Positions 6,698 to 16,277 of a DNA stretch of 44,295 nucleotides are shown here, piece by piece; the stretch's first letter is position 1; every line of letters starts with the position of its first letter. The position numbers and the translations under genes are program-made. This stretch comes from Protofrankia sp963555915 (lineage in GTDB: Bacteria > Actinomycetota > Actinomycetes > Frankiales > Frankiaceae), in NCBI RefSeq assembly GCF_963555915.1, contig NZ_CAUVXL010000006.1, positions 1-44,295 of the forward strand, in the 5' to 3' direction. A model generated the notes under the pieces. It had not been told where the DNA came from. It made no database searches and was given only the letters and a program-made list of their open reading frames with translations.

Positions 6698-8554
6698 TTA
6701 GTCCCGAATCTGGGCGTCGGAGGTGTAGGAGGCGTCGAGTTGCCGGTTGAGGTTGACCGCGGCGTTGATCAGCGCGAGATGCGTGAAGGCCTGCGGGAAG
6801 TTACCGAGCTGCTCGCCGGTCAGGCCGATCTCCTCGGAATACAGGCCCAGCGGATTGGCATAGGTGTGCATCTTCTCGAAGATGAGCCCGGCCTCCTCCA
6901 GCCGGCCCGATCGGGCCAACGCGTCGACGTACCAGAACGTGCACAGAGAGAAGGTGCCCTCCGAACCGCGGAGCCCGTCCGGGGATGCTTCCGGGTTGTA
7001 CCGGTAGACCAGGCTGTCAGAAACCAGTTCGGAGTCCATCGCGTTCAAGGTGGACAACCACATCGGGTCGTCGGGGACGACGAAACCGACCTGGACCATG
7101 CGCAGCAGGGAGGCGTCCAGCACGTCGGTGTCATAGTGCTGGACGAAGGCCTGCCGCTTGTCGTTCCAGCCCCGGTCCATGACCTGGCGGTAGACGCGGT
7201 CACGTTCGGTGGCCCACCGCTGGATCTTGCCCGGCCGGGCCCGCTCGGCCGCGAGCCGGATGGCGCGGTCGAAGGCGGCCCAGGAGTTGATCCGGCCGTA
7301 GGTAAAGTTCTGCCGGCCCCCGCGGGTTTCCCAGATGCCTTCCTCGGGGGAGTCCCAGTGGTCGCACAGCCAGTCCAGCATGTCGACCACGCGGTTCCAC
7401 CGGGCGTGGCCGAGGGCGACACCATGACGGTCCGCGAAGTAGATCGAGTCCATCGCCTCGCCGTAGATGTCGAGCTGGAGCTGGTCGGACGCGCCGTTGC
7501 CGATCCGCACCGGCGCCGAGCCCATGTAACCCTCGAAGTGGTCGAGGGTCTCCTCACTCAGGTCGGACGACCCGTCCACCCGGTACATGATCTTCAAGGG
7601 TCCGGAAGCGTCACCGGCCTGCTCCTCGATCCGGTTGGCCAGCCACCCGACAAAGCTGCGTGCCTCCTCGACGTAGCCCAGTCCCAACAGCGCGTACACC
7701 GAGAACGACGCGTCGCGGATCCAGGTGAACCGGTAGTCCCAGTTGCGCTCCCCGCCGATCTGTTCGGGCAGCCCGGCGGTGGGCGCTGCCACCACCGCAC
7801 CGCTGGGGGCGTAGGTCATGAGCTTCAGCGTCATCGCCGAGCGGCGGACCTGCTCGCGCCACCGGCCGGTGTAGGTCGACCGGGCCAGCCAGCGCCGCCA
7901 GTACCGCACCGTGTCGTCGAGCAGCGAGGTGATCTCGTCCCGGGCGAGCCGGTGCGGCGGGTCGCCGTCCCCGGTCTCCATCATCACGGCCCCGACCTGG
8001 CCGGCCTTCAGCGTCGCCGTGCCTCGGATGCCGTCACCGCGCGGATCGGTGATCCGTTCCGCGCCGTCCCAGCTGACGGTCCTGGCCGGGTGCAGGGTGA
8101 TGCGCTGGTCCCCGGCGCGGAAGATCGCACCGTCGCCGGTCACCTCCACGGTGTGGCTGGCGCGGCCGTAGTCGAAACGTGGCGTGAACTCGACCGCGAA
8201 GCGCATCTCCCCCCGCACGACCCGCAGGACCCGGACCAACCGGTGCCGGTCGGTGGGCCGGGTCGTGTCCGCGATGGGCATGAAGTCCAGGAGCTCACCC
8301 ACGCCGCCGGCCGTCAGGAAGCGGGTGATAAGAACCGCGGTGTCGGGCAGGTACAACTGCCGCGACACATAGCCCGGCTCCGTCGGCGCAATCGTGAATT
8401 GGCCGCCGCGTTCCCGGTCCAGCAGGGAGGCGAAGATACTCGGCGAATCGAACCGGGGCGCGCAGAACCAGTCGATCTCGCCGTCCTTCGTCACCAGCGC
8501 CGCGGTCTGGAGATCCCCGATCAACCCGTGGTCAGAAATCTGCGGATAGTCCAT
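6698..8554 (-). CDS. Glycoside hydrolase family 15 protein (glucoamylase/trehalase-like)
   Basis: 618 residues from ATG 8554, which is preceded by GGGGGAGAG. The N-terminal beta-sandwich domain begins DYPQISDHGLIGDLQTAALVTKDGEIDWFCAPRFDSPSIF region (2-40). The (alpha/alpha)6 barrel carries the family blocks GGERNWDYRFTWIRDAS and, near the end, TGEQLGNFPQAFTHLALINAA. Bacterial GH15 enzymes hydrolyse terminal alpha-1,4 glucosyl bonds or trehalose, and some actinobacterial members are trehalases; the substrate cannot be fixed from sequence. No signal peptide is seen, so it is probably cytoplasmic. A much longer upstream frame, up to 9193, overlaps purL antisense and is not believable. A second GH15 paralogue lies at 37345-39312. 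Confidence 0.92.
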   Translation of the reverse strand: MDYPQISDHGLIGDLQTAALVTKDGEIDWFCAPRFDSPSIFASLLDRERGGQFTIAPTEPGYVSRQLYLPDTAVLITRFLTAGGVGELLDFMPIADTTRPTDRHRLVRVLRVVRGEMRFAVEFTPRFDYGRASHTVEVTGDGAIFRAGDQRITLHPARTVSWDGAERITDPRGDGIRGTATLKAGQVGAVMMETGDGDPPHRLARDEITSLLDDTVRYWRRWLARSTYTGRWREQVRRSAMTLKLMTYAPSGAVVAAPTAGLPEQIGGERNWDYRFTWIRDASFSVYALLGLGYVEEARSFVGWLANRIEEQAGDASGPLKIMYRVDGSSDLSEETLDHFEGYMGSAPVRIGNGASDQLQLDIYGEAMDSIYFADRHGVALGHARWNRVVDMLDWLCDHWDSPEEGIWETRGGRQNFTYGRINSWAAFDRAIRLAAERARPGKIQRWATERDRVYRQVMDRGWNDKRQAFVQHYDTDVLDASLLRMVQVGFVVPDDPMWLSTLNAMDSELVSDSLVYRYNPEASPDGLRGSEGTFSLCTFWYVDALARSGRLEEAGLIFEKMHTYANPLGLYSEEIGLTGEQLGNFPQAFTHLALINAAVNLNRQLDASYTSDAQIRD

Positions 8555-8742
8555 CTCTCCCCCTGTGGTCCTGCTCGGCAGCGGCTCCCTTGAGCTGCCA
8601 GCCCCGGCGACCGAGATATCCATCGTCAGAAACTGGGCTGCCCGACGGTCAGGGGTCCAAACCGTCCGAGCGTGACGGATCACCCACGGACGGGGGTGAT
8701 TGGTATCGGTCCGGACTGAGATCGGCAGATCGAGACACGAAC

Positions 8743-11076
8743 TCAGGTGGTTGCGGCGCCGAAGATACCGGGCAGGGTGGACGAGTGGGCGACCCGCAGT
8801 TCGTCGAGGCTGACGGCAAAGGCGTCCTGGACGTCGATGATGTCGCCGTCCACCACACCGATACGCCGGCACGGCAGTCCGCGGGCACCGCACATGTCGG
8901 TGAACCGCAGCTCCTCCGATCGGGAGACGGCCACCACCGCCCGACCCGCCGACTCGCTGAACAGCTCGGTGAACACGTCCGCATCGCGGGGGAAAACGAT
9001 GCGGGCGCCACGCCCACCACGCAGGCAGGACTCGACCAGTGCCGATGCCAGGCCGCCGTCGGACAGGTCGTGCGCCGCGGTCAGCATGCCGTCGCGGGAA
9101 CCCGAAACCAGGATCTGGGCGAGCAGCTTCTCCGCGGCGAGGTCGACCACGGGCGGCTGCCCGCCCAGGTGCCGATGCGCCACCCACGCCCACTCGGACC
9201 CGCCGAACTCCGGGCGGGTCTCGCCGAGCAACAACAGCGAGTCACCGTCATCGGTGAAGCCGATCGCGACGCGCCGCGCCACATCGTCGAAGAGGCCCAG
9301 GACACCGACCACCGGAGTCGGGTTGATCGGCATCGATCCGGTCTGGTTGTAGAAAGATACGTTACCGCCGGTCACGGGCAGGCCGAGCTGGCGGCAGGCG
9401 TCCGCGAGCCCCCGGGTCGTCTCGGCAAACTGCCACATGACCTCCGGATCCTCGGGCGAACCGAAGTTCAGGCAGTTCGTGACGGCGATCGGCACGGCCC
9501 CGGTCGCGGCCACATTGCGGCATGCTTCGGCGAGTGCGAGCTGCGCACCTGCGAACGGGTCGAGCCTGGCATACCGACCGTTACCATCTGTCGCCAGCGC
9601 GATGCCGAGGCCGGTCTCGTCGGAGAGCCTGACCACGCCGGCATCCTCGGGCTGTGCGAGCACGGTGTTGGCCTGCACATACCGGTCGTACTGATCGGTC
9701 ACCCACGCCTTCGAACACAGATTCGGCGAGGCGATCATGGTCAGCAACGTTGCGCGCAGGTCATCTCCGCTGGTCGGGCGCGGCAACGCCGCGGGGTCGT
9801 CGGCCCGCAGCCCGTCCAGGTCCGCCGGCCTGCGCATCGGCCGGTCGTACACCGGCCCGTCGTCGGCGAGCGAGCCAGGCGGCACGTCGACGACGACCTC
9901 ACCGTGCCACCGGATGACAAGACGACCGCTGTCGGTGACCGTTCCAATCCGGGTGGCCAGCACGCCCCAGCGTTCGGCGACCGCGAGCACCTGGGGCACT
10001 GCGTCCGGCGTGACGATTGCGAGCATCCGCTCCTGGGACTCGCTCGCGAGGATCTCGTGCGGCACCATCGAGGCCTCCCGCAGCGGGACGAGGTCGAGGT
10101 CGACCGTCATCCCACCGGGGCCACCGGTGGCCAGGCCTGCGGCGGTCGTCTCGGTCAGCGCACAGGTCAGCCCCGCGCCGCCGAGGTCCTGGATGGCGAC
10201 GACAAGTCCGCGCTCGAACAGCTCCAGGCAGGATTCGATGAGAATCTTCTCGGTGAACGGGTCGCCGACCTGCACCGCTGGTCGGCGCGCCGGTCCGCCA
10301 CCCTCGTCGAAGGTCGCCGACGCCAGCACCGACACCCCGCCGATGCCGTCCCGGCCGGTCTTCGCACCGAGCAGGACGACCGCGTTGCCGACTCCGGTCG
10401 CCGCCGAAGTCTGTACCCGTCCGACCGGCATCACCCCCACGCACAAGGCGTTAACCAGCGGGTTCCCCAGATACGACGGATCGAAGACGACTTCCCCGCC
10501 GATCGTCGGCAGGCCCAGGCAGTTGCCGTAGCCGCCGATGCCCGCGACCACCCCGGGCAGCATCCGCGCCGTGTCGGGTGCGTCGGCATCGCCGAACCGG
10601 AGCGGGTCCAGGACGGCGATCGGCCGGGCGCCCATGGTCAGGATGTCGCGGACAATCCCGCCGACGCCGGTCGCCGCACCCTGGTAGGGCTCGACGAAAC
10701 TCGGGTGATTATGTGATTCGATCTTGAATGTGACGGCGAGGCCCTCACCGACAGCGACCACTCCGGCGTTCTCGCCCATCCCGACGAGCATGCGCCCACC
10801 GGCCGGTATGTCATGGAACCGCCGTAGGTGCACCTTGGACGACTTATACGAACAGTGTTCACTCCACATCACCGAGTACATGGCAAGCTCGGCATCGGAC
10901 GGCAACCGACCGAGGGTGGAGATGATCCGGGCGTACTCGTCGTCGGTGAGACCGAGTTCCCTGTGGGGCTGGGCGGCGTCTGGCTGGGCGGCGTCTGGCT
11001 GGGCGGCATGGGGTCCGGCAGCGTCGGGCGCGGACGGGGCAGTGGGTACGGTCGGTGTGCCGGTCACGTCATCCAT
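8743..11076 (-). CDS. purL: Phosphoribosylformylglycinamidine synthase, large subunit PurL
   Basis: 777 residues, the size of the small PurL that needs PurS and PurQ. It catalyses ATP-dependent conversion of FGAR plus ammonia to FGAM. Visible blocks: WSEHCSYKSSK (71-81), the FGAR/ATP region with MVGMGENAGVVAVGEGLAV, the N-terminal ATP-grasp-like part with VQVGDPFTEKILIESCLEL, TNCLNFGSPEDPEVMWQFAE, GLPVTGGNVSFYNQTG and HDLSDGGLASALVESCLRGG. I chose ATG 11076; the first 40 residues contain an AAQPD repeat (encoded by repeated tctggctgggcggcg) and are not conserved, so the start is approximate. It is transcribed opposite to purQ and is not in an operon with it. Confidence 0.96.
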   Translation of the reverse strand: MDDVTGTPTVPTAPSAPDAAGPHAAQPDAAQPDAAQPHRELGLTDDEYARIISTLGRLPSDAELAMYSVMWSEHCSYKSSKVHLRRFHDIPAGGRMLVGMGENAGVVAVGEGLAVTFKIESHNHPSFVEPYQGAATGVGGIVRDILTMGARPIAVLDPLRFGDADAPDTARMLPGVVAGIGGYGNCLGLPTIGGEVVFDPSYLGNPLVNALCVGVMPVGRVQTSAATGVGNAVVLLGAKTGRDGIGGVSVLASATFDEGGGPARRPAVQVGDPFTEKILIESCLELFERGLVVAIQDLGGAGLTCALTETTAAGLATGGPGGMTVDLDLVPLREASMVPHEILASESQERMLAIVTPDAVPQVLAVAERWGVLATRIGTVTDSGRLVIRWHGEVVVDVPPGSLADDGPVYDRPMRRPADLDGLRADDPAALPRPTSGDDLRATLLTMIASPNLCSKAWVTDQYDRYVQANTVLAQPEDAGVVRLSDETGLGIALATDGNGRYARLDPFAGAQLALAEACRNVAATGAVPIAVTNCLNFGSPEDPEVMWQFAETTRGLADACRQLGLPVTGGNVSFYNQTGSMPINPTPVVGVLGLFDDVARRVAIGFTDDGDSLLLLGETRPEFGGSEWAWVAHRHLGGQPPVVDLAAEKLLAQILVSGSRDGMLTAAHDLSDGGLASALVESCLRGGRGARIVFPRDADVFTELFSESAGRAVVAVSRSEELRFTDMCGARGLPCRRIGVVDGDIIDVQDAFAVSLDELRVAHSSTLPGIFGAATT

Positions 11077-11093
11077 CTTCCCGGACGTTTCGG

Positions 11094-11135
11094 TCTCGAC
11101 AACCCGGCCTCGACAACCCGGCCTCGACAACCCGA
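11094..11135. repeat. 14-bp tandem repeat upstream of purL, three copies
   Basis: Units 11094-11107, 11108-11121 and 11122-11135 (cctcgacaacccgg, with first and last base variation). They lie 18-59 bases upstream of the purL start codon, in the purL leader or promoter area, and just after the end of the DUF3027 gene. Confidence 0.88.
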
Positions 11136-11170
11136 CGACGGCGACCCCACCGTGGCGATCCAACCGGCCG

Positions 11171-12247
11171 TCAGGAGTGGCCGTAAGGCTCCGGGCCTGC
11201 CGCGTCACCGGCGAGTGCGTCGGCGCCGTCGTCTGGAACCGAGCCGGGCGGGTGCGCCGATACGCTGACGAATTCCAGGTCGGACGATTCCAGGTCGGAC
11301 GGATCGTCGTCGTATACAACTGCCTCGGGATGCGCGGAGGGAGCGACCATCGCCTCCGAGTGGGCGCCACAACCATGATCGAAAGCAGTCACCCGAGCGT
11401 CGTCCGGGGCCATCTCGTTCGCACACACCCCGAACAGGCGGCCGAGGATCCCGGCCAGACGCACGTGAAAGCCACATGTCTGACAGGTCGCGGGAGCGAC
11501 CCGGGCAATCGACGCCTCCGGACCGGACTCGCCCGCATACCAACGGGTCGCAGCTTCGTCACGTCCCTCCACGGACAGCAGCCGGGGACGACCGAACCCG
11601 AGCTCATGCCAGGCATCGGTGTCGACGAACTCCTCGACATCACCAAGACGCAGAGTGAGACGGGGATCGTCCACGGCGGTCGGCAGCAGGTCTCCGACTC
11701 CGACGTCGCCCGGGCGCAGCCGCTGGGACCACGGCACCCACTGTGGAGCGGTCATGGCGCCGTCGCCGGGCAACAGCACGACATCATCCACGGTGACCTT
11801 CCGCAACCGCGATGCGCGGCTCACGACCACCGTCCACACCCAACCGGGATAGGCGCGCGCCGTACACGCGAAGCGGTGCAGCACAAGGCGTTCGTCCTCG
11901 GCCTCGACGCCGAGGTGCTCGCCGACAAGGCCCGGATCATCGGCCTCGGTGGCCGCGGCCGCCCGGGCCTCCTCGACGGCTGCGGCACACGCGGTGTCCA
12001 GCGCGGGCGGCTTGGGCCCCTTGGCCGCACGCGGCGCCCGTGGTGGTCCCGGTGTTCGGGGTGTCCGGGGCGCCTTCGACGCGGGTGAGCGGGCGGTCCG
12101 GGTCGTCCGGGTCGTCCGGGTCGCAGACTCGGACGCCGGGGGACCGGGCGCAGTCCCGTCCGAGATGAACGTTTCCGAGCTCGACGTTTCCTGATTGGAC
12201 GATCCAGAGTCGGACGATGTTGGCACCACCGCCGGGTCAAGCTGCAC
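11171..12247 (-). CDS. DUF3027 domain protein
   Basis: 358 residues from GTG 12247, which has GGAGG 8 bases upstream. A Ser/Thr/Pro/Arg-rich disordered N-terminus of about 100 residues (TRTTRTTRTARS, PRTPRTPGPPRAPRAAKGPK) precedes the conserved domain, which starts LDTACAAAVEEARAAA and includes HRFACTARAYPGWVWTVVVSRASR, PWSQRLRPGDVGVGDLLP, CQTCGFHVRLAGILGRLFGVCANEMAPDDARVTAFDHGCGAHSE. Cys/His placement in CQTCG…CANE…HGCGAHSE suggests a metal site. The family is actinobacterial and its function is unknown. It is divergent from the MFS gene, a pairing conserved alongside mqnBD and the cold-shock gene in streptomycetes, as I recall. Confidence 0.85.
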   Translation of the reverse strand: MQLDPAVVPTSSDSGSSNQETSSSETFISDGTAPGPPASESATRTTRTTRTARSPASKAPRTPRTPGPPRAPRAAKGPKPPALDTACAAAVEEARAAAATEADDPGLVGEHLGVEAEDERLVLHRFACTARAYPGWVWTVVVSRASRLRKVTVDDVVLLPGDGAMTAPQWVPWSQRLRPGDVGVGDLLPTAVDDPRLTLRLGDVEEFVDTDAWHELGFGRPRLLSVEGRDEAATRWYAGESGPEASIARVAPATCQTCGFHVRLAGILGRLFGVCANEMAPDDARVTAFDHGCGAHSEAMVAPSAHPEAVVYDDDPSDLESSDLEFVSVSAHPPGSVPDDGADALAGDAAGPEPYGHS

Positions 12248-12340
12248 ATCCTGAGCCTCCACGCACGTATTGTCGCCTACAGGTTCCGGAACTGTGCTAC
12301 GTGGTCGTGGTGGCCCTCCTGGGGAGAGGGGACACTCAGG

Positions 12341-13876
12341 ATGGTGAACGTGGGCAGTGGTGTCGCCAAAGGGATCCGCAGGCTGCGCGCGTCCGGCCGC
12401 AGAGGTGGTGCCGAGCAGTCGGGGCTCGCGGCCCTCACCGAGCTTTCCTTCGTCAACGCGGCGGGCGACGCGCTGGTGACCGTGACGCTGGCCGGATCGC
12501 TCTTCTTCGCGGTGCCGACGAGCGAGGCCCGGTCGAAGGTCGCCATGTACCTGTTGATCACCATGGTGCCGTTCACCCTGCTGGCACCGGTGATCGGCCC
12601 TGTCCTGGACCGGTTCGCCCATGGTCGCCGTACCGCGCTGGCCGCAATCTGCCTGGCCCGCGGCATGCTTGCCTGGCAGCTCGCCGGCTCCCTCAACCAC
12701 AGTGTGGCCGTCTATCCCCTCGCGCTCGGCCTGCTCATGCTGTCGCGGGCGTTCGGAGTGGCCCGCAGCGCGGTCATCCCGCGCGTCACACCCCAGAATC
12801 TGTCCCTCGTAAAGATCAATTCCCGGATCTCGTTGGTGAACATCGCAGCGGGATCCGCGATCGCCCCGGTCGGCCTGGCCATCGCCAAGATTCCCTACGT
12901 CGGCTACCCGTGGGTGCTGCGGGCCTGCGCGATCGTCTACATGACAGGCGTCCTGCTGGCGTTCAACCTACCCAAACACGTCGACTCCGCCGCAGGTGAA
13001 AAACGCGCCTTCGTACTAGGGGCCATCGTCAACCACCGGGACATGGCCGGCCGTCTGCTGCGCGCCATGGGCGGGCTGCCGGTCGCGCTTCGCGCCTCCC
13101 TGGTGCTGCGCGGCCTGGTCGGATTCCTCACCTTCTATCTGGCGTTTCTGCTGCGGACGAGCGGCGGCACCAACCTCTGGCTCGGTGCGCTGGCGATCTG
13201 TGCGGGCGTGGGCAGCGGCCTGGGTGTCTTCATCGGCGGGCGGCTGGGCCGCCGGCGGCCTGAGGCGCTGCTGATGCTGTCGCTGCTGATGGCATCAGGG
13301 GGCTGCCTCGGCGCCGCCGTCGACTACACAAGGCTCACATCGCTACTGGCGGCCCTGCTGGTGACGATGGCCGGTGCGATGGGGAAGCTCGGTCTGGACG
13401 CGATCCTCCAACGGGACATCGCCGAGGACACCCGGAACTCCGCGTTCGCCCGCTCAGAAACCGCGATTCAGCTCGCATGGGTTGCCGGCGCCGGGATCGG
13501 CCTGATCGAGATGCCGGGGACGCTCGGCTTCGCCGTGGCGTCCGCGGCGGTGCTGTTCACGATGTTCGTGGAGACCAGGGCACTGCACCGGTCACGGGCA
13601 GCGGCCCGCGTCCGTCGAGGGCGACCGGAGGCCGCGGCCTGGGCCGAGCCGAGCGCCGGGGGAACCCTCGCGCTCAGGCACCCGGCGATCCGCCCGGACA
13701 CGGCGGTGCTCCCGGACACCGAAGTGCTCCCGGACACCGAAGTGCTCCAGAAAACCGCGGTGCTCCCGGACACGGCAGTACTCCAGAAAACCGCGGTCCT
13801 CCCGGATCGTGGGACGCGGCCCGGCCTGCTGAGACCGAGAACCCACCCCCCGGATCGCGATCCGGGCGGCATCTGA
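12341..13876 (+). CDS. Major facilitator superfamily transporter
   Basis: 511 residues with about 10-12 hydrophobic segments between 30 and 425 (for example AMYLLITMVPFTLLAPVIGPVLDRF, LVGFLTFYLAFLL, LGALAICAGVGSGLGVFIGG, LLAALLVTMAGAMGKLGL). The MFS A-like loop is GPVLDRFAHGRRTALA. Substrate unknown; family members in this conserved cluster are annotated only as MFS. The last ~80 residues are a cytoplasmic-type tail containing seven hexapeptides of the type DTAVLP/DTEVLQ/KTAVLP, encoded by 18-bp repeats at 13693-13806. The ATG at 12341 follows ggggagagg…ggatg. It probably heads a transcription unit running through the lipoprotein, mqnB and mqnD. Confidence 0.85.
   Translation: MVNVGSGVAKGIRRLRASGRRGGAEQSGLAALTELSFVNAAGDALVTVTLAGSLFFAVPTSEARSKVAMYLLITMVPFTLLAPVIGPVLDRFAHGRRTALAAICLARGMLAWQLAGSLNHSVAVYPLALGLLMLSRAFGVARSAVIPRVTPQNLSLVKINSRISLVNIAAGSAIAPVGLAIAKIPYVGYPWVLRACAIVYMTGVLLAFNLPKHVDSAAGEKRAFVLGAIVNHRDMAGRLLRAMGGLPVALRASLVLRGLVGFLTFYLAFLLRTSGGTNLWLGALAICAGVGSGLGVFIGGRLGRRRPEALLMLSLLMASGGCLGAAVDYTRLTSLLAALLVTMAGAMGKLGLDAILQRDIAEDTRNSAFARSETAIQLAWVAGAGIGLIEMPGTLGFAVASAAVLFTMFVETRALHRSRAAARVRRGRPEAAAWAEPSAGGTLALRHPAIRPDTAVLPDTEVLPDTEVLQKTAVLPDTAVLQKTAVLPDRGTRPGLLRPRTHPPDRDPGGI
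13693..13806. repeat. 18-bp in-frame tandem repeat in the MFS gene tail
   Basis: About six imperfect copies of cccggacacggcggtgct and variants (ccagaaaaccgcggtgct). They encode VLPDTA / VLPDTE / VLQKTA hexapeptides. The copies alternate in two flavours, so the array looks like repeated unequal duplication of a composite unit. Confidence 0.88.
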
Positions 13877-13902
13877 GCGGCCCTGAACGATAACCTCCGA
13901 CC

Positions 13903-14364
13903 GTGTCCGTATCTCGGCTACTCTCCCGCATCCGGTGGCAACGCCTGGCTGTGCTCCCTGTCCTCGGCGCGCTCGTCGGGGTACTCGCCAGCTGCGACCA
14001 ACCGACGCCGCTGGTGACCATGCAGGCCGGTCGAAGCTTCGTGCAGGCGCAGGCCGCCAGCTACGACCGCGACGGCACGGTGGTCAAGGGCGCCAGCGAC
14101 CAGATCCCGGCGCTGCACGCCGCCCCCGGAGAGATCATCAACATCGACGTTCCGAAGTCGGTTGCCGACCGCGGATACTTCTTGACATCCGTCGACGCCC
14201 AGTCCAACGAGGTCCAAATTTCCGACACCATAAAGGACCAGCACTACCACCTGACCACGCCGGGACGAGCCGGTGAGCTGCCCCTGACCATCTTCCAAGT
14301 GCCGCGCAGTGATTCCGGCCCGGCGTCTGGAAGCTGGAAGTTCCGTCTCGTCGTCCAGCCATAG
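13903..14364 (+). CDS. DUF2771-like lipoprotein
   Basis: 153 residues. An Arg-containing N-terminus is followed by a hydrophobic core and the lipobox LASC (Cys at about 31), so it should be exported and lipid-anchored. The mature part (VTMQAGRSFVQAQAASY, PGEIINIDVPKSVADRGYFLT, GELPLTIFQVP, GSWKFRLVVQP) looks like a beta-sandwich and matches my recollection of the actinobacterial DUF2771 family found next to mqn genes. Function unknown. The GTG at 13903 is 26 bases after the MFS stop, consistent with co-transcription. Confidence 0.75.
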   Translation: MSVSRLLSRIRWQRLAVLPVLGALVGVLASCDQPTPLVTMQAGRSFVQAQAASYDRDGTVVKGASDQIPALHAAPGEIINIDVPKSVADRGYFLTSVDAQSNEVQISDTIKDQHYHLTTPGRAGELPLTIFQVPRSDSGPASGSWKFRLVVQP

Positions 14365-14430
14365 GTTCATGGTCGACACTTTCATGGTCGAGATGCGCCC
14401 GGTCGCTCTTGTTCCCGCATCGAGGTCCAC

Positions 14431-15441
14431 GTGAACCGGGTCCTGCTGGTCACGGCGGTCAACCCGGAGGCTGACGCCGTCTGCGCCGGAATGATGGGTA
14501 TGTGGCAGCCGTGGACCGCGCCCGCCACCACGGGACCGTCGCGCGGCGGCCCGGTGCCGTCGTGGGACCGCCAGCTGCTGACCGCGGTCCGACTCGGCCC
14601 TTACCTGGGACGCCGGTCCGGGTCGGTGACCGTCCTGGCCGCGGGAGCGGCCGGTCCGGCGGCGGCGGCGGGTACCGCGACCGCTCTGGCGACCGCTCGC
14701 GCCGCGGGCGAGCCGTTCGACCTGGTCATCTCCCTCGGCATCGCGGGCGGTTTCACCGACCGTGCCGGCATCGGTGACCTGGTCGTCGCGGACGCACTGA
14801 TCGCCGCGGATCTCGGTGCCGAGTCCGGCCTCGACGCCTCCTCGGGTAAACCCGCACCGGGGTCGTCGCCCGCCGGACCGGCCTCCGGTGCCGGATCCGG
14901 TGCCGGATCGACATCGGAGGCCGGCGGCGGAACCGGCGGGTTCCTGGGTTTGGACGAGCTCGGGCTCGGGCCGTCCACGCTGCTCCCACGTGCGAACGTG
15001 GTGCAGCTACTCGTCGACCTTCTCGCCGGCACCGGACGGACAATCAGGATCGGGCCCATCCTCAGCGTGTCCACAATCACCGGGACCGACCATCGGGCCG
15101 CAGCGATGGCGCTGCGGTTCGACCCGGCCGCCGAAGCCATGGAAGGCTACGCGGTCGGTGTCGCAGCCACCGCGTTCGACACGCCTTTCGCCGAGGTCCG
15201 CGCGGTCAGTAACGCGGTCGGTCGCCGTGAGCGGTCGAGCTGGGACGTGCCGGGAGCACTCGCCGGGCTGAGCGCGGCCGCCGCCGGGATCGCCGCCGGG
15301 ATCGCCGCCGGGATCGACACGCTCACCACCGTGCTGCCCGCCTCGCCAGGCAGCACCACGCCCGGCCGCACCGGGACCGGCCGCACCGGGACCGGCCGCA
15401 CCGAACCGGTCAAGCCTGCTCCCGGGGTCGGCACGCCGTGA
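14431..15441 (+). CDS. mqnB: Futalosine hydrolase MqnB
   Basis: 336 residues. Nucleosidase-phosphorylase-type fold that cleaves futalosine to dehypoxanthine futalosine in the alternative menaquinone pathway. Conserved stretches: MNRVLLVTAVNPEADAV (1-17), TVLAAGAAGPAAAAGTA, FDLVISLGIAGGFTDRAGIGDLVVADALIAADLGAESG region, and VSTITGTDHRAAAMALRFDPAAEAMEGYAVGVAA…PFAEVRAVSNAVGRRERSSWD. It is longer than typical members because of a Gly/Ser/Ala-rich insert at about 135-172 (ASGAGSGAGSTSEAGGG) and repeats near the C-terminus (AAGIAAGIAAGI, GRTGTGRTGTGRT). It starts with GTG and overlaps mqnD by four bases, implying translational coupling. Confidence 0.93.
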   Translation: MNRVLLVTAVNPEADAVCAGMMGMWQPWTAPATTGPSRGGPVPSWDRQLLTAVRLGPYLGRRSGSVTVLAAGAAGPAAAAGTATALATARAAGEPFDLVISLGIAGGFTDRAGIGDLVVADALIAADLGAESGLDASSGKPAPGSSPAGPASGAGSGAGSTSEAGGGTGGFLGLDELGLGPSTLLPRANVVQLLVDLLAGTGRTIRIGPILSVSTITGTDHRAAAMALRFDPAAEAMEGYAVGVAATAFDTPFAEVRAVSNAVGRRERSSWDVPGALAGLSAAAAGIAAGIAAGIDTLTTVLPASPGSTTPGRTGTGRTGTGRTEPVKPAPGVGTP

Positions 15442-16277
15442 CATCGCGGTCAGCGATGCCGTCCCCGCTCTCGCTGGCGATCTCGCCGTGCCCGAACGAC
15501 ACGTTCGCCTTCCACGCGCTGGCCCACGGGCTCGTTGCGGACGCACCGCGGGTCACGGTGACCTTCGCGGACATCGATGTGCTGAACTCCCGCGCCGCCG
15601 CCGGCCTCGACGATCTGGTGAAGATCTCCTACGCCGCGCTGCCGTGGCTGCTGGACTCCTACCAACTGCTGTCCGCCGGCAGTGCCCTGGGACGTGGCTG
15701 CGGACCGCTCGTGCTCACCGCCGGCGGCGGCCGGGACGACCTGGCGGGCGCACGCATCGCGATACCGGGGATGCGCACAACCGCCTACCTGTTGTTCCGG
15801 CTGTGGGCGCTGGGACATGGGGTCGGCGACATCGACGTCCTGCCCTTCGAAAAAATCATGCCGGCGGTACGGGACGGGCGATACGACGCTGGCCTGGTCA
15901 TCCACGAGTCGCGGTTCACCTACCCGTCCTACGGGCTCACACTGATGGCGGACCTGGGCGACTGGTGGGAGTCCGAGACCGGCCTACCCATTCCGCTGGG
16001 GGCGATCGTCGGCCGGCGTGGGCTCGACGGCGCCGCGCTCTGCGCCATGGTGCGGGCAAGCGTCGCGGCGGCTCTGGCCGACCCGCGGGCATCGCGCGCC
16101 TATGTGCTGGACCACGCCCAGGAGCTGGACGCCGACGTCGTGAACGCTCATATCGGGCTGTATGTGAACGATTACACGCTATCGCTCGGCGACGAAGGAT
16201 ACGAGGCTGTCGAGGTGCTGCTGGGACGGGCGGGCGCCGCCGGCCTCGTCCCGCCGATGCCCGCTCTCCGACCATGA
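15438..16277 (+). CDS. mqnD: 1,4-dihydroxy-6-naphthoate synthase MqnD
   Basis: 279 residues, usual size. It converts cyclic dehypoxanthine futalosine to 1,4-dihydroxy-6-naphthoate in futalosine menaquinone synthesis. Family features seen: LAISPCPNDTFAFHALAHG (11-29), KISYAALPWLLDSYQLLSAGSALGRGCGPLV, RIAIPGMRTTAYLLFRLW, DAGLVIHESRFTYPSYGL, PIPLGAIVGRRGLD and HIGLYVNDYTLSLGDEG. The fold is a periplasmic-binding-protein type and His/Asp residues in these blocks form the active site. GTG 15438 overlaps the mqnB stop. The stop codon (16275-16277) lies inside the first unit of a 17-bp tandem repeat. mqnA and mqnC are not in the window. Confidence 0.95.
   Translation: MTSRSAMPSPLSLAISPCPNDTFAFHALAHGLVADAPRVTVTFADIDVLNSRAAAGLDDLVKISYAALPWLLDSYQLLSAGSALGRGCGPLVLTAGGGRDDLAGARIAIPGMRTTAYLLFRLWALGHGVGDIDVLPFEKIMPAVRDGRYDAGLVIHESRFTYPSYGLTLMADLGDWWESETGLPIPLGAIVGRRGLDGAALCAMVRASVAAALADPRASRAYVLDHAQELDADVVNAHIGLYVNDYTLSLGDEGYEAVEVLLGRAGAAGLVPPMPALRP

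Noticed and set aside
8590..10716. Long plus-strand open frame (708 codons)
   Set aside because: It is antisense to purL, whose motifs are unmistakable; the composition is His/Arg/Asp-rich shadow translation.
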